Assembly (NCBI RefSeq): GCF_021290925.1
Contig: NZ_JAJSLX010000001.1
Span: 1-64,000, forward strand
DNA length: 64,000 nt
Origin: Sessilibacter corallicola
GTDB lineage: Bacteria > Pseudomonadota > Gammaproteobacteria > Pseudomonadales > Cellvibrionaceae
Direction: 5' to 3'
The first letter of the stretch is position 1; each line of letters opens with the position of its first letter. Below the pieces are notes generated by a model, which was not told where the DNA came from, did no database searches, and saw nothing but the letters and a program-made list of their open reading frames with translations. Shown in pieces: positions 38,761-47,656 of this stretch. Position numbers and translations under genes: made by a program.

Positions 38761-39633
38761 ATGGATGGACACACAATAAGTATCAATATCAATGGCAAAA
38801 CCGATGTTGGTAGAGTTCGGCAAGCTAATGAAGATGATATACGTTGGTATCGATCAACTCGCCAACCCTTTGCGTACCTTGTTATCGCCGACGGCATGGG
38901 CGGCTATCGTGGAGGCGCCATGGCAAGCCGACTCGCGGTTGCAGCCATTGGCGGAAAATTAGAGCAACTTGAAAACCCTACTTTTCTTGCCTGCACCCCA
39001 CTTCAGCAAGATTTAATGCTCAAATCAACCATCATTGAAGCGCTTAACGACGCCAACCGAGATATTCTTTTAGAGAAAAAAGCCAACCCTGAACTCGACA
39101 ACATGGGCACAACCGTTGTTATGGCAGTTTTCTGGAGAAACCAGTGCTTTATTGCGCATTTGGGCGATTCACGCGCCTACCTTTGGGACGACCAACATTT
39201 CATCCAGCTCACCAAGGATCACTCCCTGGTGCAAGAAATGATTGATAATGGTCAAATCACAGAAGAAGAAGCCAGAACCAGTAATATTCGCAACCAAATT
39301 ACTCGCGCCCTCGGTGTTGGTCAGCACATTACTCCAACTCTCAACAGCTACTATTTAAATCAAAGCGCGTTGATTGTATTGTGCTCAGACGGTTTGACCG
39401 AATACATCGATAACAGCCAACTGGATTACGTTTTATCGACTCACCGCCCTGCTCTGGATTGTTGCTACCGCCTTGTGGCCGACGCCAATAACATGGGTGG
39501 TAAAGACAATATCAGTGTTGGCATTGTCGAATTCGCCATTAGCCTTCACCACACGCATCACCCCGACAATAAAACCGAAGAATACGGTCACGATGAAAGA
39601 GACGAAGACGACATCACCCAAAAAATAAATTAG
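38761..39633 (+). CDS. pppA: PP2C-type Ser/Thr phosphatase, PppA-like
   Basis: 290 residues. All PP2C metal-site motifs are present: V-R-Q-A-N-E-D near residue 24, ADGMGG (43-48), H-L-G-D-S-R-A-Y, the K-D-H-S-L loop, C-S-D-G-L-T and G-G-K-D-N-I-S. In T6SS loci such a phosphatase reverses PpkA phosphorylation of Fha. It is divergent from the impD operon. A His/Asp-rich C-terminal tail of about 30 residues is unusual. A second ATG lies 3 bases inside the first. Confidence 0.93.
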   Translation: MDGHTISININGKTDVGRVRQANEDDIRWYRSTRQPFAYLVIADGMGGYRGGAMASRLAVAAIGGKLEQLENPTFLACTPLQQDLMLKSTIIEALNDANRDILLEKKANPELDNMGTTVVMAVFWRNQCFIAHLGDSRAYLWDDQHFIQLTKDHSLVQEMIDNGQITEEEARTSNIRNQITRALGVGQHITPTLNSYYLNQSALIVLCSDGLTEYIDNSQLDYVLSTHRPALDCCYRLVADANNMGGKDNISVGIVEFAISLHHTHHPDNKTEEYGHDERDEDDITQKIN

Positions 39634-39638
39634 TTCTT

Positions 39639-40259
39639 TTAATTCGCTGATTCTCGCTCAATTAAAATTACCGATAGATCGTCATTTAATTTTCCGCCAA
39701 ATCGCTCTACGCATTTGGCGACTGATTCTGCCTTTACTTTTTTATTCGCTAAAACCGCACGCAATGTTTTTTGTTGGCAATAATTAAAAAGTCCATCCGA
39801 ACCAATCAACAAATAACGTTGTAATTCTAAAGGACCAAAACCCACAGCCACACAACGGCCACTACCCAGCAATGGTCTTCTGTATTGTAACGATGTCAAT
39901 TGGTAAGTGTAATTTGATGCGTAAAACCAAGCTTGAGAATCGCCAACACTTGCACCCATAACAACATTATTTTCTATCTTTCCGACTATTACGGTTGCCT
40001 CAGAAGCTAAATTACTTTGAAATAATGCTTTATCTATTTTTCTAAGAAAGGTTTCGAAATTATCAGGGCTTTTAAATTCATCAGAACTCATTACTGCTTT
40101 AAACGAATCAACAATAAATCGACTGGCAACAGAACCGTTACCCGTTCCGCCAGCGCCGTCGGACAAGCAAAACCAGATCACTTGATTTTTCTCGACAACC
40201 AATAATTCGTCATCACCTTTGCGATCTGCGGACTCCAAATAATCACTGAAAAATATCAT
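39639..40259 (-). CDS. Short PP2C-type phosphatase, second copy
   Basis: 206 residues, shorter than pppA. It keeps the core metal-binding motifs: SDGAGG (33-38), GDS (106-108), G-S-D-G-L-F and N-D-D-L-S-V. The N-terminal strand carrying the usual R-x-x-N-E-D is replaced by S-A-D-R-K-G-D-D. It faces pppA tail to tail with 5 bases between stops. Could serve the kinase at 5397-8234 or a different substrate; the sequence does not say. No membrane segment. Confidence 0.85.
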   Translation of the reverse strand: MIFFSDYLESADRKGDDELLVVEKNQVIWFCLSDGAGGTGNGSVASRFIVDSFKAVMSSDEFKSPDNFETFLRKIDKALFQSNLASEATVIVGKIENNVVMGASVGDSQAWFYASNYTYQLTSLQYRRPLLGSGRCVAVGFGPLELQRYLLIGSDGLFNYCQQKTLRAVLANKKVKAESVAKCVERFGGKLNDDLSVILIERESAN

Positions 40260-40569
40260 ACAATCATCAATACCTAGTTCAGTATAAATTCCTTTTTTTC
40301 ATTCATTTTTTAAACGGTGTTTATATCAAGTTTAATTCTCCGATTTATTTGAGAATTATTAAGCTTCTATTTACTTACTGCTTGGCGACAGAGAATAGTT
40401 CGACCATGAATTCGAAGAAAACTCTCCATCCTTTTGAATCATAAATCAAGTTGGCGACCTAAAAACAGCGTATTTCCCCCTCACTTTTACACCCTGCTTT
40501 TACACTCTACTTTTGCACCCCTGCTTTCGCCTGATGGTTATCGATTAAAGCCAATTCACATTTACAAAT
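40260..40569. other. Intergenic between phosphatase and TonB receptor
   Basis: No gene seen. Holds a short tandem repeat array (40484-40533) and the upstream part of the TonB-receptor promoter region. Confidence 0.4.
40484..40533 (+). repeat. Short tandem repeats, period about 13 bp
   Basis: Successive units CTTTTACACCCTG, CTTTTACACTCTA, CTTTTGCACCCCTG and a truncated CTTTCGCCTG. The units are phased at 13, 13 and 14 bp, 90-140 bases upstream of the TonB receptor start. Could be binding iterons or simply slipped-strand expansion. Confidence 0.6.
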
Positions 40570-40588
40570 GATAAGTGTTATTATTAGC
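40570..40588 (+). promoter_or_regulatory. Possible Fur box upstream of the TonB receptor
   Basis: GATAAGTGTTATTATTAGC matches 13 of 19 positions of the Fur consensus, 35-53 bases before the receptor start. Weaker than the site at 30445 but in the expected place for an iron-uptake operon. Confidence 0.4.
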
Positions 40589-40623
40589 AATAGCGTAAAC
40601 ACCTAATATAACTTGGAATCATA

Positions 40624-42876
40624 ATGACTAACTACCTCCCCTTTGAGCGCACCTTGCTCTGTTCGATCTTGGCTCTTTCAGCCTCAAGCCAGGCCATTGC
40701 CCAAGGTCAGGAAATTGAAGAAATCGTCGTCAAAGGGGAGAAAGTTTCACGATCTTTGCAAAAAACCATCTCCAGTGTGGGTGTGTTAACGTCGGAGCAA
40801 ATTCAAGAATCGTCTATTTACGATATACAAGAAGCCTTCGATCGCATTGCCAACGTCAACGGCGCACAAGGCAACGAAGGCTTTACCATTCGCGGTATCA
40901 ACAGCCGTGCAGTCGGCGCTGCGGGAACCAGTGGTCTAGCAAGCTTAAACATTGATGGTGCGTTTATTTCTGCTCGCGGTATTCGCGTTGGCCAAAAAGA
41001 TCTTTGGGATTTTGATCAAGTAGAAGTCTTCCGAGGGCCACAATCCACCAACCAAGGCCGAAATTCCCTTGCCGGCGCCATCATCTTAAGAAGTAGCGAT
41101 CCAACCTATACACCTGAAAGCACCTACCGCCTATCTTATGGCACAGACAATACTCAAATTGTTTCTTTTGCTCACAGCAACGCGTTAATCGAAGACGAGC
41201 TTGCCTACCGAATTTCTATTGATGATCAAGAAACTGACGGTTTTATTAACAACAGAACCCTCAACGACGACGAATACGGTGGCAGCAGCAACACCACGAT
41301 TCGCACAAAACTGTTATACGAGCCAAGTGCTGTTGAAGGTCTCTCCGTTTTAGCAACACTGAGTTACTCCGAGAACGAATCAGGCGATGCGTTTTCTTCA
41401 TTAATTGACGAAAACGGAGCTTCGATTAGCCCATTTGACGGGGATGTCTTTGCCAACATTGAAGGCTTCGAAAATTTCGACCAAACCATCGCCGTGATTG
41501 AAATCAATTACGACATTAACGATTTTTGGTCAGTCACTTCAATCACCTCCTGGAACGAAGGTGAATACCGTCGCCAAGACGATTCCGATCGCCAAGCCGG
41601 AGCGGGCCCGGCGTTTCGATCACGTAGCGACGATATCACCACCTTCACGCAAGAAATTCGCTTTAGTTACAACACCGATTCATTGCAAGGTAACATCGGC
41701 TTTTATTATTTCGATCAAGAAGATGATCGCGATATTAATGACCTAATTGACCAAGATGTGCGTCAACAAATCCTGCAAATTATCCCTGTGAACTTCCCGC
41801 AACTTAGTCCTTTTGCCACAACCATCGCAGGGCTGTACCCAGAGCTTGTATTTGTTGATCGCGACGGAGAGGTAGAGCGTGATATTGAAAACTACGCGGT
41901 TTTCGCAAATATTAATTACGACGTAAATAATTTTGTAACCTTATTTGCAGGTTTACGATACGACACCGAAGAAGTACGTAACGCTTCCAATGAAGTTCGT
42001 ACTATTGTCACGGAATTGCCAAATCCAGCATTACTGACCGCACCTTTGGATCAAGCAGTTCTTGGTGTTAATGGCTTAATCGCAAGCCTGGCCGACTTCG
42101 AAGAATTGGAAAACGAATCCGACTATTCGGCATTCCTGCCAAAAGTTGGCATTACCCTCAACTGGAGTGACGATTTAAGCACCAGCTTTACCGTACAACG
42201 TGCGTATCGCGCAGGTGGTGCCGGCACAACGATCAACAGAAATTTCGAATTTGATCCAGAATTTACCACCAACTACGATCTCGCATTGCGATCGCAATGG
42301 TTTGACCGGCGCCTAACCGTGAATGCCAATGCGTTTTACGTTGACTGGACCGATCAACAAGTTCAAATTTCCGAACCCATTTCTCAACTGGAATTTATTA
42401 CCGTAAACGCGGGTGAGTCTGAACTGAAAGGTGCCGAAATTGAAATTTCTGCCATCGCCAACGATCAGTTAGATTTCTACGCTAACGTCGGTTATGTAGA
42501 AACAGAATTCACTGAATTCCCAATAGACGAGAATTTAAATAATCAGGATTTCACCAGTAATGAATTTCCAAATGCACCAACACTCACTGCATCGTCCGGT
42601 TTTGTGTACCGATTTAACGACGCTTTAAGAGTGCAAATGGACATCAACTATCAAGAAGCGAGTTTTGATAACGCCAATAATGATCTTAAAAACGATTCAC
42701 GCACCATTACCAACGCCAAAGTTACCTATCACGTTACGCCTAATATCGAATTAGCAGTCGTGGCAAGAAATTTGTTTGATAAAGAATACATTATTCAAAA
42801 TGACGTGCCACGTGACGACGTCGTTAATATCGGCCAACCTAGAAACCTGCTGTTCCAAATTCAAGGCAGTTTCTAA
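40624..42876 (+). CDS. TonB-dependent outer-membrane receptor, probably siderophore
   Basis: 750 residues. Signal peptide ends at A-I-A-Q (about 27). EEIVVKG at 32-38 serves as TonB box. The plug domain covers about 45-155 (FTIRGIN; V-F-R-G-P-Q-S-T-N-Q-G-R-N-S-L-A-G-A-I, the usual plug end) and a 22-strand barrel ends in a terminal Phe. First gene of a four-gene operon with two small membrane proteins and a PepSY membrane protein, the arrangement of ferric-siderophore uptake modules. The ligand is unknown. Confidence 0.92.
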   Translation: MTNYLPFERTLLCSILALSASSQAIAQGQEIEEIVVKGEKVSRSLQKTISSVGVLTSEQIQESSIYDIQEAFDRIANVNGAQGNEGFTIRGINSRAVGAAGTSGLASLNIDGAFISARGIRVGQKDLWDFDQVEVFRGPQSTNQGRNSLAGAIILRSSDPTYTPESTYRLSYGTDNTQIVSFAHSNALIEDELAYRISIDDQETDGFINNRTLNDDEYGGSSNTTIRTKLLYEPSAVEGLSVLATLSYSENESGDAFSSLIDENGASISPFDGDVFANIEGFENFDQTIAVIEINYDINDFWSVTSITSWNEGEYRRQDDSDRQAGAGPAFRSRSDDITTFTQEIRFSYNTDSLQGNIGFYYFDQEDDRDINDLIDQDVRQQILQIIPVNFPQLSPFATTIAGLYPELVFVDRDGEVERDIENYAVFANINYDVNNFVTLFAGLRYDTEEVRNASNEVRTIVTELPNPALLTAPLDQAVLGVNGLIASLADFEELENESDYSAFLPKVGITLNWSDDLSTSFTVQRAYRAGGAGTTINRNFEFDPEFTTNYDLALRSQWFDRRLTVNANAFYVDWTDQQVQISEPISQLEFITVNAGESELKGAEIEISAIANDQLDFYANVGYVETEFTEFPIDENLNNQDFTSNEFPNAPTLTASSGFVYRFNDALRVQMDINYQEASFDNANNDLKNDSRTITNAKVTYHVTPNIELAVVARNLFDKEYIIQNDVPRDDVVNIGQPRNLLFQIQGSF

Positions 42877-42902
42877 ATTAAACTCTCGAAAAGGCAGAAA
42901 CC

Positions 42903-43232
42903 GTGTTAACCGCAACCGCTTTCTCGATACTGTATTTATCGATGGTGCTTTTTTATCATTCCAATAAAAAACGCACCTCAATTCATAAGATAAAGCAAAC
43001 TCAAGGCGCCGATAAATTTCTGCGCCTGCTGGCGTGGTTAACACTGATTTGCTCTACGTGCTTGTTGGTTATTGCCAATGGTGCCGAAATAGGCATCACG
43101 CTGTGGCTGGCATTGATTACACTCGCAGCAATCGTCAATATGATGGTTGCTACGTTTACCCAAAAAAACCACCTAGGTTCCGTTATTTTAATTGCACTAA
43201 CGAGTTATGCCACTGCGTTGGTGATGAGTTAA
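42903..43232 (+). CDS. Small three-helix membrane protein (DUF3325-like), iron-uptake linked
   Basis: 109 residues; GTG start with AAAAGG upstream. Three or four hydrophobic helices: FSILYLSMVLFY, LAWLTLICSTCLLVIA, and a last pair around 75-108. The K-F-L-R-L-L-A-W linker before helix two resembles the DUF3325 family found between TonB receptors and PepSY proteins. Family name is from pattern memory. 26 bp downstream of the receptor. Confidence 0.65.
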   Translation: MLTATAFSILYLSMVLFYHSNKKRTSIHKIKQTQGADKFLRLLAWLTLICSTCLLVIANGAEIGITLWLALITLAAIVNMMVATFTQKNHLGSVILIALTSYATALVMS

Positions 43233-43263
43233 TTCGTGAAGAGTTAATTGGCATTGAATTAAA

Positions 43264-43581
43264 ATGAAGATCACACTTGTCGCCATCGCCGTATTCTTAG
43301 CATTATTTATTGCCTATGGAACCTATAAAGCACCACGGCTTACTGGAATTATTTGGTGGGCACTAGTTGCCTCAGTAACCTCTACTGCTGCATTAATCAT
43401 AATAACACCCGGCCCAGTGAGAGATCGTCTGTTGTGGTTTGGTTTTTTCATGCCCATTTTATGGGTACTGCTGCAAATGTGGTGCTATTGGGAAACCAAA
43501 CATTGGCGAATTAATACCGTATTAATTTCATTAAGTCTTTTTAGTGGAGCCATCATAACCTTAGCCGACCCCGTGATTTAG
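43264..43581 (+). CDS. Small membrane protein, iron-uptake linked (DUF3649-like position)
   Basis: 105 residues with four hydrophobic segments and aromatic-rich centre (LLWFGFFMPILWVLLQMWCY). It lies between the DUF3325-like gene (31 bp) and the PepSY protein (18 bp). In comparable operons this slot is filled by a DUF3649-type protein; sequence likeness here is only general. Probably an accessory of the PepSY membrane protein. Confidence 0.55.
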   Translation: MKITLVAIAVFLALFIAYGTYKAPRLTGIIWWALVASVTSTAALIIITPGPVRDRLLWFGFFMPILWVLLQMWCYWETKHWRINTVLISLSLFSGAIITLADPVI

Positions 43582-43599
43582 CAAAAAACAGTTGTAACT

Positions 43600-45189
43600 A
43601 TGAATAGAGATAGACGCGTCAGAATTTATGACCTACACGCTTGGGCCGGTATCTCTCTCGGCTTGTTCGTTTTTGTAGTTTCATTCACCGGGTGCCTTGC
43701 CCTGTTTGATCATGAACTGAAAACCTGGGAAGACCCCGCAAAACGCTTACCACTGCCAGAATCCATAGCCCCCATTCATGATCAATTCACTGACTGGGTA
43801 AACAACAAATCCAATCAGCAAGAAATTCGATTCGTTTCACTGCAATACCCGAGTCATTACGAGCCCTATTACCTCGGCAGGCTTTTTGTTAAAAATGAAT
43901 CTGGTAAATCAGAAAACTATCACCAACGCTGGCGCGCAGACAACGCAGAAACCATTCCCGAACGAGGCGAAGGCTTAACAACCTGGCTGTTGGATTTTCA
44001 CCGAGATTTAATGTGGCCGACCACTTTAGGTGGGCGCACAGCAGGACGCACCATTGTCGGCGTGGCGGGAATTATTTTATTACTGTCGATTATTTCCGGT
44101 GTAATCACACACCGAAAAATGCTGCAAGAGCTGTTCACGTTACGAGTAAATCGCTCAGTACGTTTAAAATGGAAAGACGCCCACAATATTTTGGGATTGT
44201 GGGGCATTCCCTTCTACACCATGATTGCGTTCACCGGAGCCTTTTTAGGGGTTGTTGCGATTTTAGTTCCGCTGACCGGCGCACTGATCGCCAAAGGCGA
44301 TACAGAAAAGCTCAGAGCCGTTATCGTGCCACCGAGTATTGAAGCAGCACACGTTAAAGCACCTTCATTTTCGTTGGATGAGCTCTACCAACTTAAAGTA
44401 ACCGATACAGATGCGCGACCTAAACGAGTTTCAATCGTTAATTGGAATGACCAAAACGCCATCTATTCTGTAAATTACCCCGCCGACAACAAACTGCAAC
44501 GCACCCATGTGGTAGAAATAAACGGCGTCACCGGAGACATTCTGCCTACTCCAGAGCATTTACAAGCCACGGCGGTCAATAGAACACTGGGAGCCATTAC
44601 TCCCCTGCATTACGGCACCTTTGGCGGAATCGCGGTCAAATTCTTGTATTTAATGCTAGGGCTCTCGCTGTGTGTGATGATCGTTTTGGGCATCATGGTA
44701 TGGGTAGAAAGACGACTGAACAGCCCTGTAGGTACGAAAGAGAAAAAACATTACCTTCGCATTGGCCAACTCACCACAGGCATTGTGTTTGGCAATGTTC
44801 TCGCCAGTATTGCTATATTTTATTTTGATAAACTGTACTTTGGCAGCGAAGAAAATAGATTATTCTATACAGGAATCACCTATTTTTTAACTTGGTTGCT
44901 CACAATTGTGTACGCCTTTAGCCAGTTTAATAGCTATAAAACCACAAGAATTCTCACAATAAACCTAAGCCTTGGTTTATTTTTATTACCGGTAATAAAT
45001 TATTTTTCTACCGGAAATTTATTTATCAACCAGTTATTTGATAAGCCGATCTCGGCCGATTGGGTAGATCTAACCTTTATCGTTAGTGCAATTATACTGT
45101 TCTTGCTTTACAAGAAATTACCCAACCAACGAGCAGAAGAAAAACGCAAAAGCAACAAAGAAGTCGGTACAAAACTGCAAACACAATAG
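43600..45189 (+). CDS. PepSY-associated membrane protein (PiuB/FoxB-like)
   Basis: 529 residues. The opening YDLHAWAGISLGLFVFVVSF with the helix-borne His is the PepSY-TM signature. Further His-bearing helices lie at about 150-175, 200-230 and 345-370, and an extra three-helix C-terminal bundle covers about 385-510. PepSY-TM proteins next to TonB receptors are thought to reduce ferric siderophores at the inner membrane. Last gene of the iron module. A smaller relative is encoded at 27809-28603. Confidence 0.85.
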   Translation: MNRDRRVRIYDLHAWAGISLGLFVFVVSFTGCLALFDHELKTWEDPAKRLPLPESIAPIHDQFTDWVNNKSNQQEIRFVSLQYPSHYEPYYLGRLFVKNESGKSENYHQRWRADNAETIPERGEGLTTWLLDFHRDLMWPTTLGGRTAGRTIVGVAGIILLLSIISGVITHRKMLQELFTLRVNRSVRLKWKDAHNILGLWGIPFYTMIAFTGAFLGVVAILVPLTGALIAKGDTEKLRAVIVPPSIEAAHVKAPSFSLDELYQLKVTDTDARPKRVSIVNWNDQNAIYSVNYPADNKLQRTHVVEINGVTGDILPTPEHLQATAVNRTLGAITPLHYGTFGGIAVKFLYLMLGLSLCVMIVLGIMVWVERRLNSPVGTKEKKHYLRIGQLTTGIVFGNVLASIAIFYFDKLYFGSEENRLFYTGITYFLTWLLTIVYAFSQFNSYKTTRILTINLSLGLFLLPVINYFSTGNLFINQLFDKPISADWVDLTFIVSAIILFLLYKKLPNQRAEEKRKSNKEVGTKLQTQ

Positions 45190-45450
45190 CAAACTGTAAC
45201 AACCGCCATTCATTAAACGCTAGAGCTATACTGCACTATCAATAATTTAATTTTAATGATTGAAGATAATCGACTGAACCAAAAAATTAATCAATTAACT
45301 AAAAGCTCTATTATTCAATAACCAAATTTTATAAGCACGCATTTGCGTAATGCATATATCGTTTGTACCGGCAAGTGTTTTACCTTTATTAACCTGAAAT
45401 AAAGCAATATAGTAATTACTTAAAATCTCAGTTTTCTAAAGGATACGTTT

Positions 45451-45738
45451 ATGTACGTCGTACTGTTAAAGTTTGCAGAGAACAAATCAAAGGCGCCAGA
45501 ATTTATGGCCGAGCACAAAGAGTGGATTAAAAAAGGTATTGACGACAACCTAATTTTCTTAGTCGGTAGTTTAACCCCCAATTTGGGAGGCACTGTCTTT
45601 TTTGGCAACCTACCCCGTGAAAACGTTGAAGAATACGTTTCTAAAGATCCCTTTGTTCAGCAAAATATCGTTAAAACTGAAATCATCGAAATTGCTGTTA
45701 ATAAAACAATCAAAGAACTCGAATTTCTACAATCTTAA
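45451..45738 (+). CDS. YciI-like domain protein
   Basis: 95 residues, the length of the YCII family: MYVVLLKFAENKSKAPEFMA, H-K-E-W-I-K-K-G-I-D, G-G-T-V-F-F, then D-P-F-V-Q-Q-N-I-V. The His-Asp pair seen in some catalytic members is represented by His21 and a nearby Asp. AAAGGA upstream of the ATG. It precedes the formamidase-like hydrolase by 55 bp and may share its operon. Substrate unknown. Confidence 0.8.
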   Translation: MYVVLLKFAENKSKAPEFMAEHKEWIKKGIDDNLIFLVGSLTPNLGGTVFFGNLPRENVEEYVSKDPFVQQNIVKTEIIEIAVNKTIKELEFLQS

Positions 45739-45747
45739 GTTTTCGGC

Positions 45748-45778
45748 GCGGTTTATAATGCCATAAATTATAAACCGC
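45748..45778 (+). promoter_or_regulatory. Hairpin containing a TATAAT box before the hydrolase gene
   Basis: Perfect 12-bp inverted repeat GCGGTTTATAAT / ATTATAAACCGC with a 7-base loop. The left arm includes a consensus TATAAT at 45754-45759, but there is no good -35 at the right distance. It may be a weak terminator for the YciI-like gene or a regulated promoter. Confidence 0.45.
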
Positions 45779-45793
45779 AACTTTGGTGAACAC

Positions 45794-46621
45794 ATGCCAA
45801 ATGCATACATTCCGTTGTTTTCCACACCACCTCCCCCGTCCGATTTTATCTACCCATACGGAGACCAACAAAGCCAGTTTGGTCAGTTGCGAATTCCAAA
45901 GGGCCCTCAAAAGCACCCTGTCATTATTAACTTTCACGGCGGCTGGTGGCGGGCAAAGCACGACTTAAATACACAATCGTACTTCTGCCAAGCATTAACC
46001 CAACAAGGCTTTGCAACCTGGAATGTAGAGTACACACGAATTGGCGAAAACCAAGCATGCTGGCCAAACACATTTCAAGACGTAGCCAACGCAGTTGATT
46101 TCCTTCGAAGCATCGAAGAAAAACACAACCTTGACCTCAACAGAGTCATAACTTTAGGTTTTTCAGCCGGAGCCTCTTTGGCGTTGTGGGCAGCGTCACG
46201 CCCGGTCATAAAACCGACTTCGCCACTCTATACAAAAAACCCTTTAGCCGTTGCGGGAGCGGTCTCGTTGGCAGGTGCTATCGATTTACAGGAATGCTCT
46301 ACACGTCAGCTGAGTGATTCTGTAGTTGATCAGTTTATGGGAGGGAATTATTTTGAAAAACAGGAACGGTATCAGTTGGTCAGTCCGGCAGAATTTACGT
46401 TAGCAGCTATTCCACACCTAATAATCCACGGCAAAGAAGATACCTCTGTTCCCTATTCAATCAGTGAGTCTTTTCACCAAAAAGCCCGCGAGAACACTTC
46501 GGCGACCATAGACTTATGCCTTTTTGATAACTGCGAACATTTCGACTTAATAGATCCCGGCTCTGTATTTTGGCCACAGATCTTAAAAAAGATAACCACG
46601 TTATATCAAAAAATCGCGTAG
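45794..46621 (+). CDS. Alpha/beta hydrolase, candidate kynurenine formamidase
   Basis: 275 residues. Oxyanion-loop motif HGGWW at 48-52, nucleophile elbow GFSAG with Ser124, likely acid Asp216 (HGKEDTSVP) and catalytic His249 (CEHFDLI). The HGG-x-W loop plus H-F-D-L-I is the arrangement of the animal/fungal arylformamidase (AFMID/Bna7) group of the alpha/beta fold, which hydrolyses N-formylkynurenine to kynurenine. The neighbouring minus-strand operon encodes the step before (dioxygenase, 57759) and the step after (3-monooxygenase, 54169). Its stop is 3 bases from the end of that operon, on the opposite strand. Alternatives: a carboxylesterase of the BD-FAE type. No signal peptide. Confidence 0.75.
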   Translation: MPNAYIPLFSTPPPPSDFIYPYGDQQSQFGQLRIPKGPQKHPVIINFHGGWWRAKHDLNTQSYFCQALTQQGFATWNVEYTRIGENQACWPNTFQDVANAVDFLRSIEEKHNLDLNRVITLGFSAGASLALWAASRPVIKPTSPLYTKNPLAVAGAVSLAGAIDLQECSTRQLSDSVVDQFMGGNYFEKQERYQLVSPAEFTLAAIPHLIIHGKEDTSVPYSISESFHQKARENTSATIDLCLFDNCEHFDLIDPGSVFWPQILKKITTLYQKIA

Positions 46622-46624
46622 TTA

Positions 46625-47626
46625 TTAGTTAGCGTTTTGTAGCCTATTGCCCTGAGACACCAAACGTATTGTTTCGAAAAATACAGCAACAATAAATACC
46701 GTGCATAACGTCGCTAAAACGCCTCCGAAACCCAGATAACTAAACTCGTTTGAACATGTCCAAAACAATTGAAAAACACACAATATAGAGACAAAACTTA
46801 ACGTTTTCTTCCTACCTAAAATATTCACCAAAAATGCGCCCAACGGAGCCCCAACAACAACAATCGGAGCGGCCGCCAACCAGTTCTCGAATACATCTTC
46901 ATGAAAACCCACAGTAACCGATTTGATCAAAACCGAATACAACGAGGTCAATGCCATGGCAATAACCGACGTTGGTATCGCAACCCTGAGATCAGATTTA
47001 AAGACCAGTACCAAAATACAGTACAGCACCATATCAACACCAACACCGGTTATTGATACAATACCACTGCTGGCAATAAAGCCTATCAAGCCACCAATAA
47101 TCAGCTCTATGCGCATTGAAAATTTCAAAATACCAGAATAGGTTGAAAACTCGTCCAGTCTAACCATGTGTAAAATGCCGAAACTTGCGCACAACACAGC
47201 AAAAATTAATTTTACCAAAAGCTCAGAAATATTAGGCTCCACCCAAAACAGACCCAATGGAATTCCTAAGCCAACACCGAGCATAACGCCGATTAACACG
47301 TTAACCGCAATTTTTTGCCGCGACACTAAAATAAAAATAGAAGCGCTGGTCATTCCCAAAGACTGAATCAACAGACTAAAATCACGGCCCAGAGATACCG
47401 GCATGTCTAGGCCAAGCACCAATACCGGAAACCCAACCGCCCCACCGCCCATCGGCGTTGAACCAGCAACATAACTGCCAAACGCCATGGTTAACGATAT
47501 TTGCCAGTAATTTCCTAGCTCTTGATAATACCCGCTGTAGAGGACATAAAAAATCCAGATAACATAAAAACACAATACAAAGCCGATCCATACAGAATAA
47601 TGACTACTGAGTAATCGAGACAACAT
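46625..47626 (-). CDS. TauE/SafE-family membrane permease
   Basis: 333 residues, about eight membrane helices. The Gly-rich G-G-G-A-V-G-F-P-V-L near residue 60 and P-L-G-A-F-L-V near 260 are characteristic of the sulphite exporter TauE/SafE family. Last gene of the tryptophan-derived metabolite operon, 30 bp after the barrel protein. In that setting it may move an organic anion rather than sulphite; substrate not known. Confidence 0.85.
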   Translation of the reverse strand: MLSRLLSSHYSVWIGFVLCFYVIWIFYVLYSGYYQELGNYWQISLTMAFGSYVAGSTPMGGGAVGFPVLVLGLDMPVSLGRDFSLLIQSLGMTSASIFILVSRQKIAVNVLIGVMLGVGLGIPLGLFWVEPNISELLVKLIFAVLCASFGILHMVRLDEFSTYSGILKFSMRIELIIGGLIGFIASSGIVSITGVGVDMVLYCILVLVFKSDLRVAIPTSVIAMALTSLYSVLIKSVTVGFHEDVFENWLAAAPIVVVGAPLGAFLVNILGRKKTLSFVSILCVFQLFWTCSNEFSYLGFGGVLATLCTVFIVAVFFETIRLVSQGNRLQNAN

Positions 47627-47656
47627 TGTCGTTATGTCCAGAAATTTTAAAAGAAA

